Assembly: GCA_030452775.1 (NCBI GenBank)
Contig: JAKDLQ010000036.1
Coordinates: 1-13,666 of the forward strand
Direction: 5' to 3'
DNA: 13,666 nt
Source of the DNA: Micrococcales bacterium
GTDB lineage: Bacteria > Actinomycetota > Actinomycetes > Actinomycetales > Dermatophilaceae
The notes beneath the pieces are model-generated. The model was not told where the DNA came from, did not search any database, and saw nothing but the letters and a program-made list of their open reading frames with translations. Made by a program: the position numbers and the translations under genes. Below, piece by piece: positions 1 to 6,288 of this stretch. Each line of letters opens with the position of its first letter. The first letter of the stretch is position 1.

Positions 1-59
1 GCCCGGCCCGGAAGGTCCGGGCACGTCCCTGGCTGGCGAGGTTCGGCGCACGCAGGGAC
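1..59 (-). ncRNA. Structured 5' leader, possibly the start of a c-di-AMP (ydaO/yuaA) riboswitch; partial
   Basis: Reading the minus strand, two perfect 7-bp inverted repeats follow each other: GTCCCTG/CAGGGAC (arms 53-59 and 25-31) and GCCCGGA/TCCGGGC (arms 16-22 and 6-12, 3-nt loop). Between the arms of the first is GCGCCGAACCTCGCC (49-35). This resembles the 5' end of ydaO-type riboswitches (in Bacillus the element starts with a CGCUUAAUCU-like segment, a short hairpin, then a GGGGGACCC segment). The diagnostic GGGGGAACC, GGGGUGAAU and 3' CCGAA-CAGCU segments would lie outside the window, so the family is not proven. The first stem could also compete with the riboswitch fold. Actinobacterial members often precede Rpf or NlpC/P60 cell-wall hydrolase genes, which fits the repeats upstream. 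Confidence 0.3.
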
Positions 60-187
60 CGGTGTGGTTGGGTTGCGATGTGAAGTTGTGGCTCGGGCCA
101 GAATGGCGTCGGGCAACGAGAGGCGGCCTGGTCGGGAAGGGGGCACATGTCCCCTGACCTTCCCTGAAAAGAAGGCGCCGAGACCCG

Positions 188-252
188 ACGGTACGTGACC
201 GCAGCGGGTTTACACAAGCCCGACCGAGACCTTTTCGTGACCTGTTCGTCAC
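188..252 (-). promoter_or_regulatory. Leftward promoter with three 11-bp-phased GTNAC repeats (MtrA-box-like)
   Basis: On the minus strand GTGAC (252-248), GTCAC (241-237) and GTCTC (230-226) recur with a period of exactly 11 bp, within the units CAGGTGACGAA, CAGGTCACGAA and AAGGTCTCGGT. The published MtrA motif of actinobacteria is a direct repeat of GTNAC-like half-sites with about 11 bp between starts; the first two units match and the third is degenerate. Downstream is a candidate promoter, -35 TTGTGT (217-212) and -10 TACCGT (193-188) with an 18-bp spacer. The controlled gene would be to the left of the window. MtrA assignment is by motif only. Confidence 0.5.
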
Positions 253-288
253 CTGTGCTTGATCTTCGCTCCCGCTGAATGCCGTCCA

Positions 289-308
289 GTTGCCGTCGCG
301 GAGGCAAC
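289..308 (-). terminator. Possible weak terminator hairpin after the kinase gene
   Basis: GTTGCC (289-294) and GGCAAC (303-308) form a perfect 6-bp stem with an 8-nt loop, about 45 nt past the kinase stop codon. No U-run follows on the minus strand, so intrinsic termination is uncertain. Confidence 0.2.
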
Positions 309-316
309 CGCGCGGT

Positions 317-357
317 GCCGTTTCAGGCCGTTTCAGGCGGTCTCAGTGCCGTCTCAG
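317..357. repeat. Four tandem 10-bp repeats overlapping the kinase stop codon
   Basis: On the plus strand the units are GCCGTTTCAG (317-326), GCCGTTTCAG (327-336), GCGGTCTCAG (337-346) and, after one inserted base, GCCGTCTCAG (348-357). Two copies are identical and the others differ at one or two positions. The last copy carries the TGA stop of the kinase gene (354-356 on the minus strand). The period is close to one helical turn, so it could be a protein-binding array as well as a simple tandem duplication. Confidence 0.8.
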
Positions 358-2159
358 CGGATGAAGGGATTCCCCGGTAGCGGCGCCCAACCGAGGCTCG
401 CGCCGCCGCTCAGGGCGATGAGCAGGAGCAGCACCCCGGCCCCGACGAGGAGGCCGCAGACGACGAGGCCCGGCACGCCCTGGGGCAGGACGGTCCGCAC
501 GATGGACCGGGAGCCGCGCCGCAGCGAGGTGCCGCCCGGACCCCACCACGCCGTGACGAGCCCGAGCACAGCTGCCCCCACGAGCGTGATCGGGGTGCCC
601 GGGCTGACGTCACGTCCCACGGCGGCGGAGGCGACGAGCGCGGCGGTGAAGACCCCGGCAACCGCCACCACGGCCGGCAGCACGAGTGTGGCCACGGTCG
701 CGAGGACGCCGACGAGGACGTGCCACGGTGCCATCAGCACGGCCAGCGGCACGTCGCTGCCTCTGCGGCCCCGATCGTATCGCCGCAGCACGAGACCCGT
801 CATCGACCGATCACAGGTGCGCGCGAGGATCGACCAGGCGACGAGTGCGATCAACGCCGCGACCGGCCAGGCCGCGACCAGACCGAGCCAGCACGCGGCG
901 GCCGAGAGCAGCGCCCCGGTGCGCAGCGGCAGCCCGATCCGTGGATCGCCGTCGCGACCACCGGCATCGAGGTCGCCGTGCGGCTCATCGGCCCACCAGT
1001 CATCCGGCTCGTCGGGCGCCGCGCCCTTCGGAGGATCCCAGTAGTCGGCGTCGCGGCGAGTCGGCGACCCCGCGGCGTTGCCGTCGTCGTATGCCGCTGG
1101 GCTCGCCCCGAAGTGGGCCTGGCCCGGGGCTGGTGCCCACCGCGAGCGGCCCGGCTGCCCGTCGCTCTCGTAGGCCCGCGGGGGATCCTGACGAGGCAGG
1201 ATCGAGGTGCTGCGCCCGTCGAGGGCCTCGGTGACCGCGGGGAGGTCGTGCCTGTCCGGGTTGTCCCACACCCGTCCGCTCGGCGACGGAACGGTCACCT
1301 GGTGCCCCGCCGCGAACTGCTCGAGGGAATGGATGACGTCATCGGCGTGCGGCCGCTCGCCCGGCCATGGACTCAGCGATGCCCTGAGGAGCGGCGCGAG
1401 CCGGGTATCGACCCCATCGAGGTCGACCGCGCCGGACCGGACCCGGCTGAGCACGGCGTCCATCCGGCCACGCCCGAAGGGCGGCCGGCCGCTCGCGGCA
1501 TACGTGATCGTCGCTGCCCAGCCCCACCAGTCGGTGGCGTCGGTGATGGCCGCGCCTTCGACCAACTCGGGCGAGAGGTAGCCCGGGGTTCCCATCACCA
1601 GGCCGCCGACCGTGTGCCGCACATCGTCCTGCAGGTGCGCGATGCCGAAGTCGATGAGGACCGGGTCCCCGTCCTCCAGGAGGACGTTGCCCGGCTTGAT
1701 GTCGCGGTGCACGACCCCGCTCGCATGGATCGTGCGGATCGCCTCCGCCACTCCCCGAGCGAGCCCTAGAAGCGCGTCCGGTGGCAACGGGCCGTCCTGC
1801 TCGACCAGGTCGTCGAGCGCGACCCCCGGGACGTAACGGGTGACAATGTAGGGACGCGGCCCCATGATGTCGGCATCGATGACGCTGGCAACCCGTCTGT
1901 CGTGGATCCGGGAGAGCGTCTCGACCTCGCGACCCAGACGGGCGCGGGCGTCGTCGTCGTGGGCGACGTGCGCACGCAGGACCTTGATGGCCACCGCCCG
2001 GCCGCGTGGGTCGAGGGCGAGGTGGACGACCCCCATGCCCCCCTCACCGATCTCCTCGATGAGGCGGTACGGCCCGATCCGTTGCACCGGCGCCGTGGCC
2101 CGTTCGGCAGCCGGGGGACCGGGCGAGGTCAGTCGCTCGGTCTGGTCATGGGCAGCCAT
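354..2159 (-). CDS. Serine/threonine protein kinase with a polytopic membrane C-terminus
   Basis: Hanks-type (eukaryote-like) kinase of 601 aa. The kinase domain spans about residues 30-285: glycine loop GEGGMG (38-43), ATP-binding lysine in VAIK (K59), catalytic loop HRDIKPGN (151-158, base D153), DFG (170-172) and activation-segment GTPGYLSPE (190-198). Subdomain IX reads DWWGWA (210-215), a tryptophan-rich variant I associate with a Micrococcales kinase subfamily. A proline/aspartate-rich linker (about 286-408) leads to a hydrophobic region with about six membrane segments (412-447, 472-512, 521-540, 562-585). There are no PASTA repeats, so it is not PknB; the sensor part is the membrane region. 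The kinase domain should be cytoplasmic and use ATP to phosphorylate Ser/Thr on unknown targets. The ATG start has no well-placed Shine-Dalgarno; a TACCGT -10-like element ends 6 nt before it, suggesting a leaderless transcript. It follows the CBS gene by 78 bp on the same strand. Confidence 0.93.
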   Translation of the reverse strand: MAAHDQTERLTSPGPPAAERATAPVQRIGPYRLIEEIGEGGMGVVHLALDPRGRAVAIKVLRAHVAHDDDARARLGREVETLSRIHDRRVASVIDADIMGPRPYIVTRYVPGVALDDLVEQDGPLPPDALLGLARGVAEAIRTIHASGVVHRDIKPGNVLLEDGDPVLIDFGIAHLQDDVRHTVGGLVMGTPGYLSPELVEGAAITDATDWWGWAATITYAASGRPPFGRGRMDAVLSRVRSGAVDLDGVDTRLAPLLRASLSPWPGERPHADDVIHSLEQFAAGHQVTVPSPSGRVWDNPDRHDLPAVTEALDGRSTSILPRQDPPRAYESDGQPGRSRWAPAPGQAHFGASPAAYDDGNAAGSPTRRDADYWDPPKGAAPDEPDDWWADEPHGDLDAGGRDGDPRIGLPLRTGALLSAAACWLGLVAAWPVAALIALVAWSILARTCDRSMTGLVLRRYDRGRRGSDVPLAVLMAPWHVLVGVLATVATLVLPAVVAVAGVFTAALVASAAVGRDVSPGTPITLVGAAVLGLVTAWWGPGGTSLRRGSRSIVRTVLPQGVPGLVVCGLLVGAGVLLLLIALSGGASLGWAPLPGNPFIR

Positions 2160-2165
2160 GCCCCT

Positions 2166-2171
2166 ACGGTA
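2166..2171 (-). promoter_or_regulatory. Putative -10 element giving a leaderless kinase mRNA
   Basis: TACCGT on the minus strand ends 6 nt before the kinase ATG, the distance expected between a -10 box and +1. AGGGG just before the ATG is too close to act as a normal ribosome-binding site. No good -35 hexamer is visible 16-18 bp further upstream, so this is weak. Confidence 0.3.
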
Positions 2172-2190
2172 TGCGACCTCGGCTGCGCCG

Positions 2191-2224
2191 CGGGCTGACT
2201 GCGCCTGCCGACGCCGTCAGCCCG
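2191..2224 (-). terminator. Hairpin between the CBS gene and the kinase gene
   Basis: CGGGCTGAC (2191-2199) and GTCAGCCCG (2216-2224) form a perfect 9-bp inverted repeat with a 16-nt loop, starting 14 nt after the CBS stop codon. There is no U-tract on either strand, as is common for actinobacterial terminators. It may end or attenuate the CBS transcript and so partly uncouple the kinase gene. Confidence 0.45.
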
Positions 2225-2237
2225 CGCCAGCTCGTCG

Positions 2238-2669
2238 TCATCGTGAGATGTAGTCGCGCAGGTGGTCACGCTCGGACTTCAGCTCGGCGAGGCGAGACTT
2301 GACGACGTCACCGATGCTGACGATCGCGAGGAGCGCGCCGTCCGCGTCGATGACGGGCACGTGGCGGATCCGTTGATCGGTCATCTTCCCCGCGAGCACC
2401 TTGACCTCCTCGTCCATGGTTCCGGTCGTCACATTGCTCGTCATGATCGCGGACACCGGCCCGGTCAGCATCGCGGTACCGTCGGAGTGCAGGCGGCTCA
2501 CGACATCCCGCTCACTGACGATGCCATCGACGCTCTTTCCGTCCACGCTGACCACACATGCCCCGATCCGGTGCTCGGCCAGCAGTGCCAGCAGGCTGAC
2601 CACGGTGTCATCGGGCTTGATGCTGATGACACCCGCACCCTTCGAGCGCAACACGTCAGAAATCTTCAC
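2238..2669 (-). CDS. Tandem CBS-domain protein
   Basis: Small cytoplasmic protein of 143 aa made almost only of a CBS pair (Bateman module): CBS1 at about 8-62 (ending in GIVSERDVV) and CBS2 at about 72-128 (RHVPVID, then AIVSIGDVV). A charged helical tail (about 125-143) follows. CBS pairs bind adenine nucleotides or similar ligands and act as energy or ligand sensors; no enzyme domain is attached, so a partner is needed. The GTG start at 2669-2667 is supported by GGAGG five bases upstream. The gene is divergent from otsA and upstream of the kinase gene. A link to the kinase or to trehalose synthesis is only suggested by position. Confidence 0.88.
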   Translation of the reverse strand: MKISDVLRSKGAGVISIKPDDTVVSLLALLAEHRIGACVVSVDGKSVDGIVSERDVVSRLHSDGTAMLTGPVSAIMTSNVTTGTMDEEVKVLAGKMTDQRIRHVPVIDADGALLAIVSIGDVVKSRLAELKSERDHLRDYISR

Positions 2670-2830
2670 GTCGACCTCCAGGTCCCGATAACGGTGTCTC
2701 CTTTGACTCGACCCTAGAGCGGTACCGAGCCTGGCGCCACCACTGGCTCGTTACAGTGAGACGCCAGTGCGACGCGTCGGCGCCGCCGAGGACGCACATT
2801 CCGATCCCTACCCCCCAGGAGTTGATCACC
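2670..2830. promoter_or_regulatory. Divergent CBS/otsA control region with an imperfect 10-bp inverted repeat
   Basis: GTACCGAGCC (2722-2731) and GGCTCGTTAC (2745-2754) pair at 9 of 10 positions around a 13-nt spacer that starts with the palindrome TGGCGCCA (2732-2739). The right arm overlaps TACAGT (2752-2757), a possible rightward -10 box for otsA. On the minus strand TAGGGT (2716-2711) is a possible -10 for the CBS gene. Neither has a convincing -35. The symmetry and location suggest an operator serving both genes. The otsA ribosome-binding site AGGAG is at 2817-2821. Confidence 0.4.
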
Positions 2831-4321
2831 GTGCCCGCACGGCCCACGTTCGACCTCGTGGTCGCCGCAAACCGGCTTCCCGTCGACCAGGTCGCCAGGC
2901 CCGACGGCGACATCGAATGGCAACGCAGCCCTGGCGGGCTCGTCACCGCCATGGAGTCGGTGATGCACGACCAGGCCGGCGCCTGGGTCGGATGGGCCGG
3001 CGAGGCCGGAGCGGCGCCCGCCCCCTTCGAGGACAGCGGCATCTACCTTCGGCCGGTGGCCCTCTCGGCCGAGGAGGTCCGCGACTACTACGAGGGGTTC
3101 TCCAACGACACGCTGTGGCCCATCTACCACGACGTCATCGTCCCGGCGAGCTTTCACCGTGAGTGGTGGAGCGCCTACGAGAAGGTCAACCGCCGCTTCG
3201 CCGAGGCCGTGGTGGAGGTGGCCGCGCCGGGCGCGCGGGTCTGGATCCAGGACTACCAGCTCCAGCTCGTGCCTGCCCTCGTCCGCGAGGCGCGTCCCGA
3301 CGTACGGATCGGATGGTTCGATCACATCCCCTTCCCGCCGGTCGGGCTGTTCGCGCAGCTCCCGTGGCGTCTCCAACTGCTCGAGGGACTCCTCGGAGCC
3401 GACTTCCTCGGCTTCCAGCGCCGGGCCGACGCCCAGAACTTCGTCCGGGCCTGTCGTGAGCTGCTCAACGCCAAGACCCAACGTGACACCGTCACCGTCC
3501 CTGGGAGCGATCGGCGGGTTCGGGCCAGCGCCGTTCCGATCTCCGTCGACTTCGCCGGGCTCGACGAGTTGGCCAGGCGCCCCGAGACCATCGCACGCTC
3601 CCGCGAGATCCGAACGAGCCTCGGCGACCCCAAGGTGCTGATGCTCGGTGTCGATCGTCTCGACTACACCAAGGGGATCCAGCACCGGCTCAAGGCCTAC
3701 CACGAGCTGCTCGATGAGCATCGGATCGGCCCCCCGGAGGTGACCCTGGTCCAGGTGGCCACGCCGAGCCGGGAGCGGGTCGAGGCCTACCGGACGCTGC
3801 GTGACGAGATCGAGCAGACCGTCGGCCGGATCAACGGTGAGTTCGGTCAGATCGGCGCACCTGCCGTCCACTACCTCCATCACTCGCATCCGCGCGAGGA
3901 GATGGCCGCGCTCTACCTCGCCGCGGACGTCATGCTCGTCACCCCGCTTCGCGATGGGATGAACCTGGTCGCCAAGGAGTACGTGGCCTGCCGTTACGAC
4001 CTCGGTGGCGCGCTCGTCCTCAGCGAGTTCGCCGGCGCCTGGCATGAGCTGCATCAGACCTTCGCGTGCAACCCACACGACATCGAGGGCCTCAAGCAGA
4101 CCATCCTGCGTGCCATCACCACCCCCGACAAGGAGAAGCGGCGGATGATGCGCGCGCTGCGTCGCCGGGTTGCCGACCACGACGTGCAGCGATGGGCAGC
4201 GCGCTTCCTGGGCGCGCTCGACATCGCCCCCGAACGTCCTTCGCTCGACCCGAGCACGGGGCACCATCACGGAGACGAGCCCGACATGCGCAGCAATGAG
4301 GCCCGGGGGATGACCCAGTGA
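2831..4321 (+). CDS. otsA: Alpha,alpha-trehalose-phosphate synthase (GT20)
   Basis: Cytoplasmic retaining glucosyltransferase that joins glucose from an NDP-glucose donor (UDP-glucose in the classic enzyme) to glucose-6-phosphate, giving trehalose-6-phosphate. The 496-aa length is normal for the family. Seen in order: ANRLPV (13-18), SPGGLV (33-38), IQDYQLQLVP (139-148, D141 equivalent to E. coli D130), GWFDHIPFPP (161-170), GFQRRADAQNF (194-204), VDRLDYTKG (274-282, R276 and K281 for the donor phosphates) and TPLRDGMNLVAKEYV (371-385, D375 and E383 for the nucleotide sugar). The GTG start at 2831 is preferred because AGGAG lies 9 nt upstream and the family's N-terminal strand begins just after it; the frame stays open to a GTG at 2756 but that part is not protein-like. 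The last four bases overlap otsB, so the two are co-translated. The C-terminal tail (about 468-496) is polar and probably disordered. Confidence 0.96.
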   Translation: MPARPTFDLVVAANRLPVDQVARPDGDIEWQRSPGGLVTAMESVMHDQAGAWVGWAGEAGAAPAPFEDSGIYLRPVALSAEEVRDYYEGFSNDTLWPIYHDVIVPASFHREWWSAYEKVNRRFAEAVVEVAAPGARVWIQDYQLQLVPALVREARPDVRIGWFDHIPFPPVGLFAQLPWRLQLLEGLLGADFLGFQRRADAQNFVRACRELLNAKTQRDTVTVPGSDRRVRASAVPISVDFAGLDELARRPETIARSREIRTSLGDPKVLMLGVDRLDYTKGIQHRLKAYHELLDEHRIGPPEVTLVQVATPSRERVEAYRTLRDEIEQTVGRINGEFGQIGAPAVHYLHHSHPREEMAALYLAADVMLVTPLRDGMNLVAKEYVACRYDLGGALVLSEFAGAWHELHQTFACNPHDIEGLKQTILRAITTPDKEKRRMMRALRRRVADHDVQRWAARFLGALDIAPERPSLDPSTGHHHGDEPDMRSNEARGMTQ

Positions 4322-5142
4322 GCGATACGCGCGCCCTCGGGGAGGCTCTCGATGCCGCGAGCAGGGCCGCGTCGCTGCTCGTCGCCACGGATTTCGACGG
4401 GGTCCTCGCGCCGCTCATGCTCGACCCGAGGCGGTCCGCACCCCTGCCGGGCACGATCGAGAGCCTGCGTGCAATGGCGACGCTGCCGGACGTGCACGTG
4501 GCAGTGGTGTCCGGGCGAGACCTTCGCACGCTGCGATCGCTGACGGGGATCGGGACGTCCGAGCCCATCGTCCTCATCGGCAGCCACGGCGCCGAGTCCT
4601 CGAGCGCTGCGGTCCGGCCCGCGATGGCGGCCGGCCCCTCGGCCGAGGACGAGATCCGGCTTGCTGCGCTGCGCGAGGACCTCTCCGCCGTCATCGGCGG
4701 CCACCACCCAGAGGCGGGTCTCGAGTTCAAGGCTGCCGCAGTGACGGTGCTCACCCGCGGACTCGCCACCGACGTCGCGGATCGCGCGAACCACGCTGCC
4801 CGCGAGGTCGCACGGCGCCATGACGGGGTCCGAGTCCTCACGGGAAAATCGATCCTCGAGCTCACGATCTCCGAAGCCGACAAGGGATCGGCCATCGCCG
4901 CCCTGGGGGATGATCGCCGGGCGACGGCACGGATCTACCTCGGCGATGACGTCACGGACGAGGACGCCTTCGCCCGAATGACGGGGCCCACCGACGTGAC
5001 GATCAAGGTCGGCGCCGGCCCGACCGCGGCTCGCTACCGTCTCGACGACGAGACGGCCGTGGCCGAGACCTTCCGCGCACTTCGCGACCTGCTGGCCTCG
5101 CGCCGTCCCGAGCGATCGCCCACCCGCGAACACACCGGGTAA
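4318..5142 (+). CDS. otsB: Trehalose-6-phosphate phosphatase (HAD superfamily)
   Basis: Hydrolyses trehalose-6-phosphate to trehalose and phosphate, completing the OtsAB pathway. The 274-aa protein has the complete HAD set: motif I DFDGVL (25-30, nucleophile D25 and acid/base D27), motif II serine in VVSGRD (63-68), GSHGAE (88-93) typical of OtsB, motif III lysine in EADKGSA (186-192, K189) and motif IV LGDDVTDEDAF (208-218), whose D210/D211 bind magnesium. It starts with GTG at 4318 inside the end of otsA (GTGA overlap), so translational coupling is expected and no separate ribosome-binding site is needed. A Ser/Arg/Pro-rich tail follows residue 261. Confidence 0.95.
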   Translation: MSDTRALGEALDAASRAASLLVATDFDGVLAPLMLDPRRSAPLPGTIESLRAMATLPDVHVAVVSGRDLRTLRSLTGIGTSEPIVLIGSHGAESSSAAVRPAMAAGPSAEDEIRLAALREDLSAVIGGHHPEAGLEFKAAAVTVLTRGLATDVADRANHAAREVARRHDGVRVLTGKSILELTISEADKGSAIAALGDDRRATARIYLGDDVTDEDAFARMTGPTDVTIKVGAGPTAARYRLDDETAVAETFRALRDLLASRRPERSPTREHTG

Positions 5143-5159
5143 TCCTCACCTCCACCCGG
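5135..5159 (+). terminator. Possible terminator hairpin at the end of otsAB
   Basis: CCGGGT (5135-5140) and ACCCGG (5154-5159) form a 6-bp stem with a 13-nt loop that includes the otsB stop codon. No U-run follows. A second small hairpin, CGGTT/AACCG (5167-5171 and 5179-5183), lies just beyond. Either could help stop transcription between the convergent otsB and lacI-type genes. Confidence 0.25.
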
Positions 5160-5233
5160 CTATATCCGGTTGGTGTTGAACCGTGCTCGGTGTGTTGCGG
5201 CCATGGGGGCGAGGGAGGGCTCGCTCGGAGCCG

Positions 5234-5264
5234 GCTCAGCGGCATACCTGATGACGGACTGAGC
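5234..5264 (-). terminator. Possible terminator hairpin after the LacI-family gene
   Basis: GCTCAG (5234-5239) and CTGAGC (5259-5264) are perfect 6-bp arms with a 19-nt loop, starting 13 nt past the regulator's stop on the minus strand; flanking bases pair partially. No U-tract is present. Confidence 0.25.
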
Positions 5265-5277
5265 GGCCCAGCGCTCG

Positions 5278-6288
5278 TCAGTGCCGGCGGGCGCCGGTCG
5301 AGCCGCGGACGACGAGCTCGGGACGAAAGACGTACTCCGCTCGGGGCGAGGGCCGACCGGCGATCTCGTCGAGGAGCGCCCCGACGGCAGCCGCGCTCAT
5401 CGCCTCGACGCTCTGGCGCACCGTCGTCAGCGGCGGGTCGGTGAAGGGGATGAGGGTCGAGTCGTCGTAGCCGATCACGGACAGGTCCCGCGGCACCTGG
5501 AACCCGCGTTTGCGCGCCTCACGGATCCCGCCGAGCGCCATGAGGTCCGAGCCGCACACGACGGCGGTGACCCCGCGCTCGATGAGCAGGCCGGCGGCGC
5601 TCGCGCCACCCTCGACGGTGAAGAGGGAGCGCTCGATGAGATGGTCGATATCGGAGCGGCCGAGCAGCTCCAGCATGGAGTGGCGGAAGCCGGCGACCTT
5701 GCGGATGACCGGCAGGAACCTCTCCGGTCCGACCGCCAGCCCGATCTCGCGGTGCCCGAGGCTGACGAGATGCTCGAGCGAGAGCCCCATCGAGGCGACG
5801 TCGTCGTTGGAGATGAAGGGCACGTCCACGCCGTCGATGTAGCCGTTGACAAGGACGAGCGGCAGGCCACGGTCGCGCAGCATGACGTAGCGCCGTGGAT
5901 CGGTGGTGGTGTCGGCGTGCATCCCCGAGATGACGATGATGCCGGACACGCCACGCTCGAGGAGCATCTGGACGTAGTCGTCCTCGTGCACCCCGCCGGC
6001 GACCTGGGTGCACAGGACGGGAGTGAAGCCGTTCTGCGCGAGCGCGTTCTCGATCACCTGCGCGAAGGCTGGAAAGATCGGGTTCGTCAGTTCCGGGACG
6101 ATGAGCCCTACGAGCCCGGCACTCTTGCGGCGCAACCGGGTCGGCCGATCATAACCGAGCACGTCGAGCGCGGTGAGGACGCTCTGCCGGGTCGCCGCGG
6201 CAACGCCTGGCCTGCCGTTGAGCACCCGCGAGACGGTGGCCTCCGAGACCCCCGCCCGGGCGGCGATGTCGCGCAGTCTGGCCTTCAC
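5278..6288 (-). CDS. LacI-family transcriptional regulator
   Basis: DNA-binding sugar-responsive repressor of 336 aa, the usual family length. The N-terminal helix-turn-helix is RLRDIAARAGVSEATVSRVL (4-23), followed by the hinge region LDVLGYDRPTRLRR (41-54) and a periplasmic-binding-protein-like ligand domain (about 57-328) with GLIVPELTNPIFP (61-73), SNDDVASMGLSLEHLVSLGHREIG (160-183, see positions), CGSDLMALG (245-253), VIGYDDS (271-277) and LTTVRQ (287-292). The GTG start at 6288-6286 has AGGAG 9 nt upstream and puts the helix-turn-helix at the very N-terminus; a 44-codon in-frame extension upstream looks non-coding. It is divergent from the sugar-ABC ATPase gene, its most likely target. 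The ligand cannot be read from the sequence. Confidence 0.93.
   Translation of the reverse strand: MKARLRDIAARAGVSEATVSRVLNGRPGVAAATRQSVLTALDVLGYDRPTRLRRKSAGLVGLIVPELTNPIFPAFAQVIENALAQNGFTPVLCTQVAGGVHEDDYVQMLLERGVSGIIVISGMHADTTTDPRRYVMLRDRGLPLVLVNGYIDGVDVPFISNDDVASMGLSLEHLVSLGHREIGLAVGPERFLPVIRKVAGFRHSMLELLGRSDIDHLIERSLFTVEGGASAAGLLIERGVTAVVCGSDLMALGGIREARKRGFQVPRDLSVIGYDDSTLIPFTDPPLTTVRQSVEAMSAAAVGALLDEIAGRPSPRAEYVFRPELVVRGSTGARRH

Larger units (their letters stand above)
1..353. other. Non-coding region at the left edge, downstream of the kinase gene
   Basis: No reading frame here looks like a real protein. The stretch holds, in the leftward direction, the tail of a tandem 10-bp repeat, a small hairpin, an array of 11-bp-phased GTNAC-like repeats, a plausible promoter and a leader with two strong inverted repeats. 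It is best read as the 3' flank of the kinase gene plus the promoter and 5' leader of an unseen gene transcribed leftward out of the window. Confidence 0.7.

Noticed and set aside
1..148. Minus-strand open frame from an ATG at 148-146 running off the left edge (49 codons)
   Set aside because: The translation is Pro/Arg/Gln-rich without protein character, the ATG has no properly spaced ribosome-binding site, and the same bases form strong inverted repeats that fit an RNA leader better. It cannot be fully excluded without sequence to the left.
2756..2830. In-frame N-terminal extension of otsA from a GTG at 2756
   Set aside because: It overlaps the possible -10 box and inverted repeat, has no ribosome-binding site, and the family's N-terminus starts right after the GTG at 2831, which has AGGAG at the right distance.
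2714..4270. Long minus-strand open frame (518 codons) antisense to otsA
   Set aside because: It lies wholly opposite a gene with intact catalytic motifs, has low-complexity Asp/Gly/Val/Leu-rich translation and no recognisable domain; such frames arise from strong GC bias at third codon positions.
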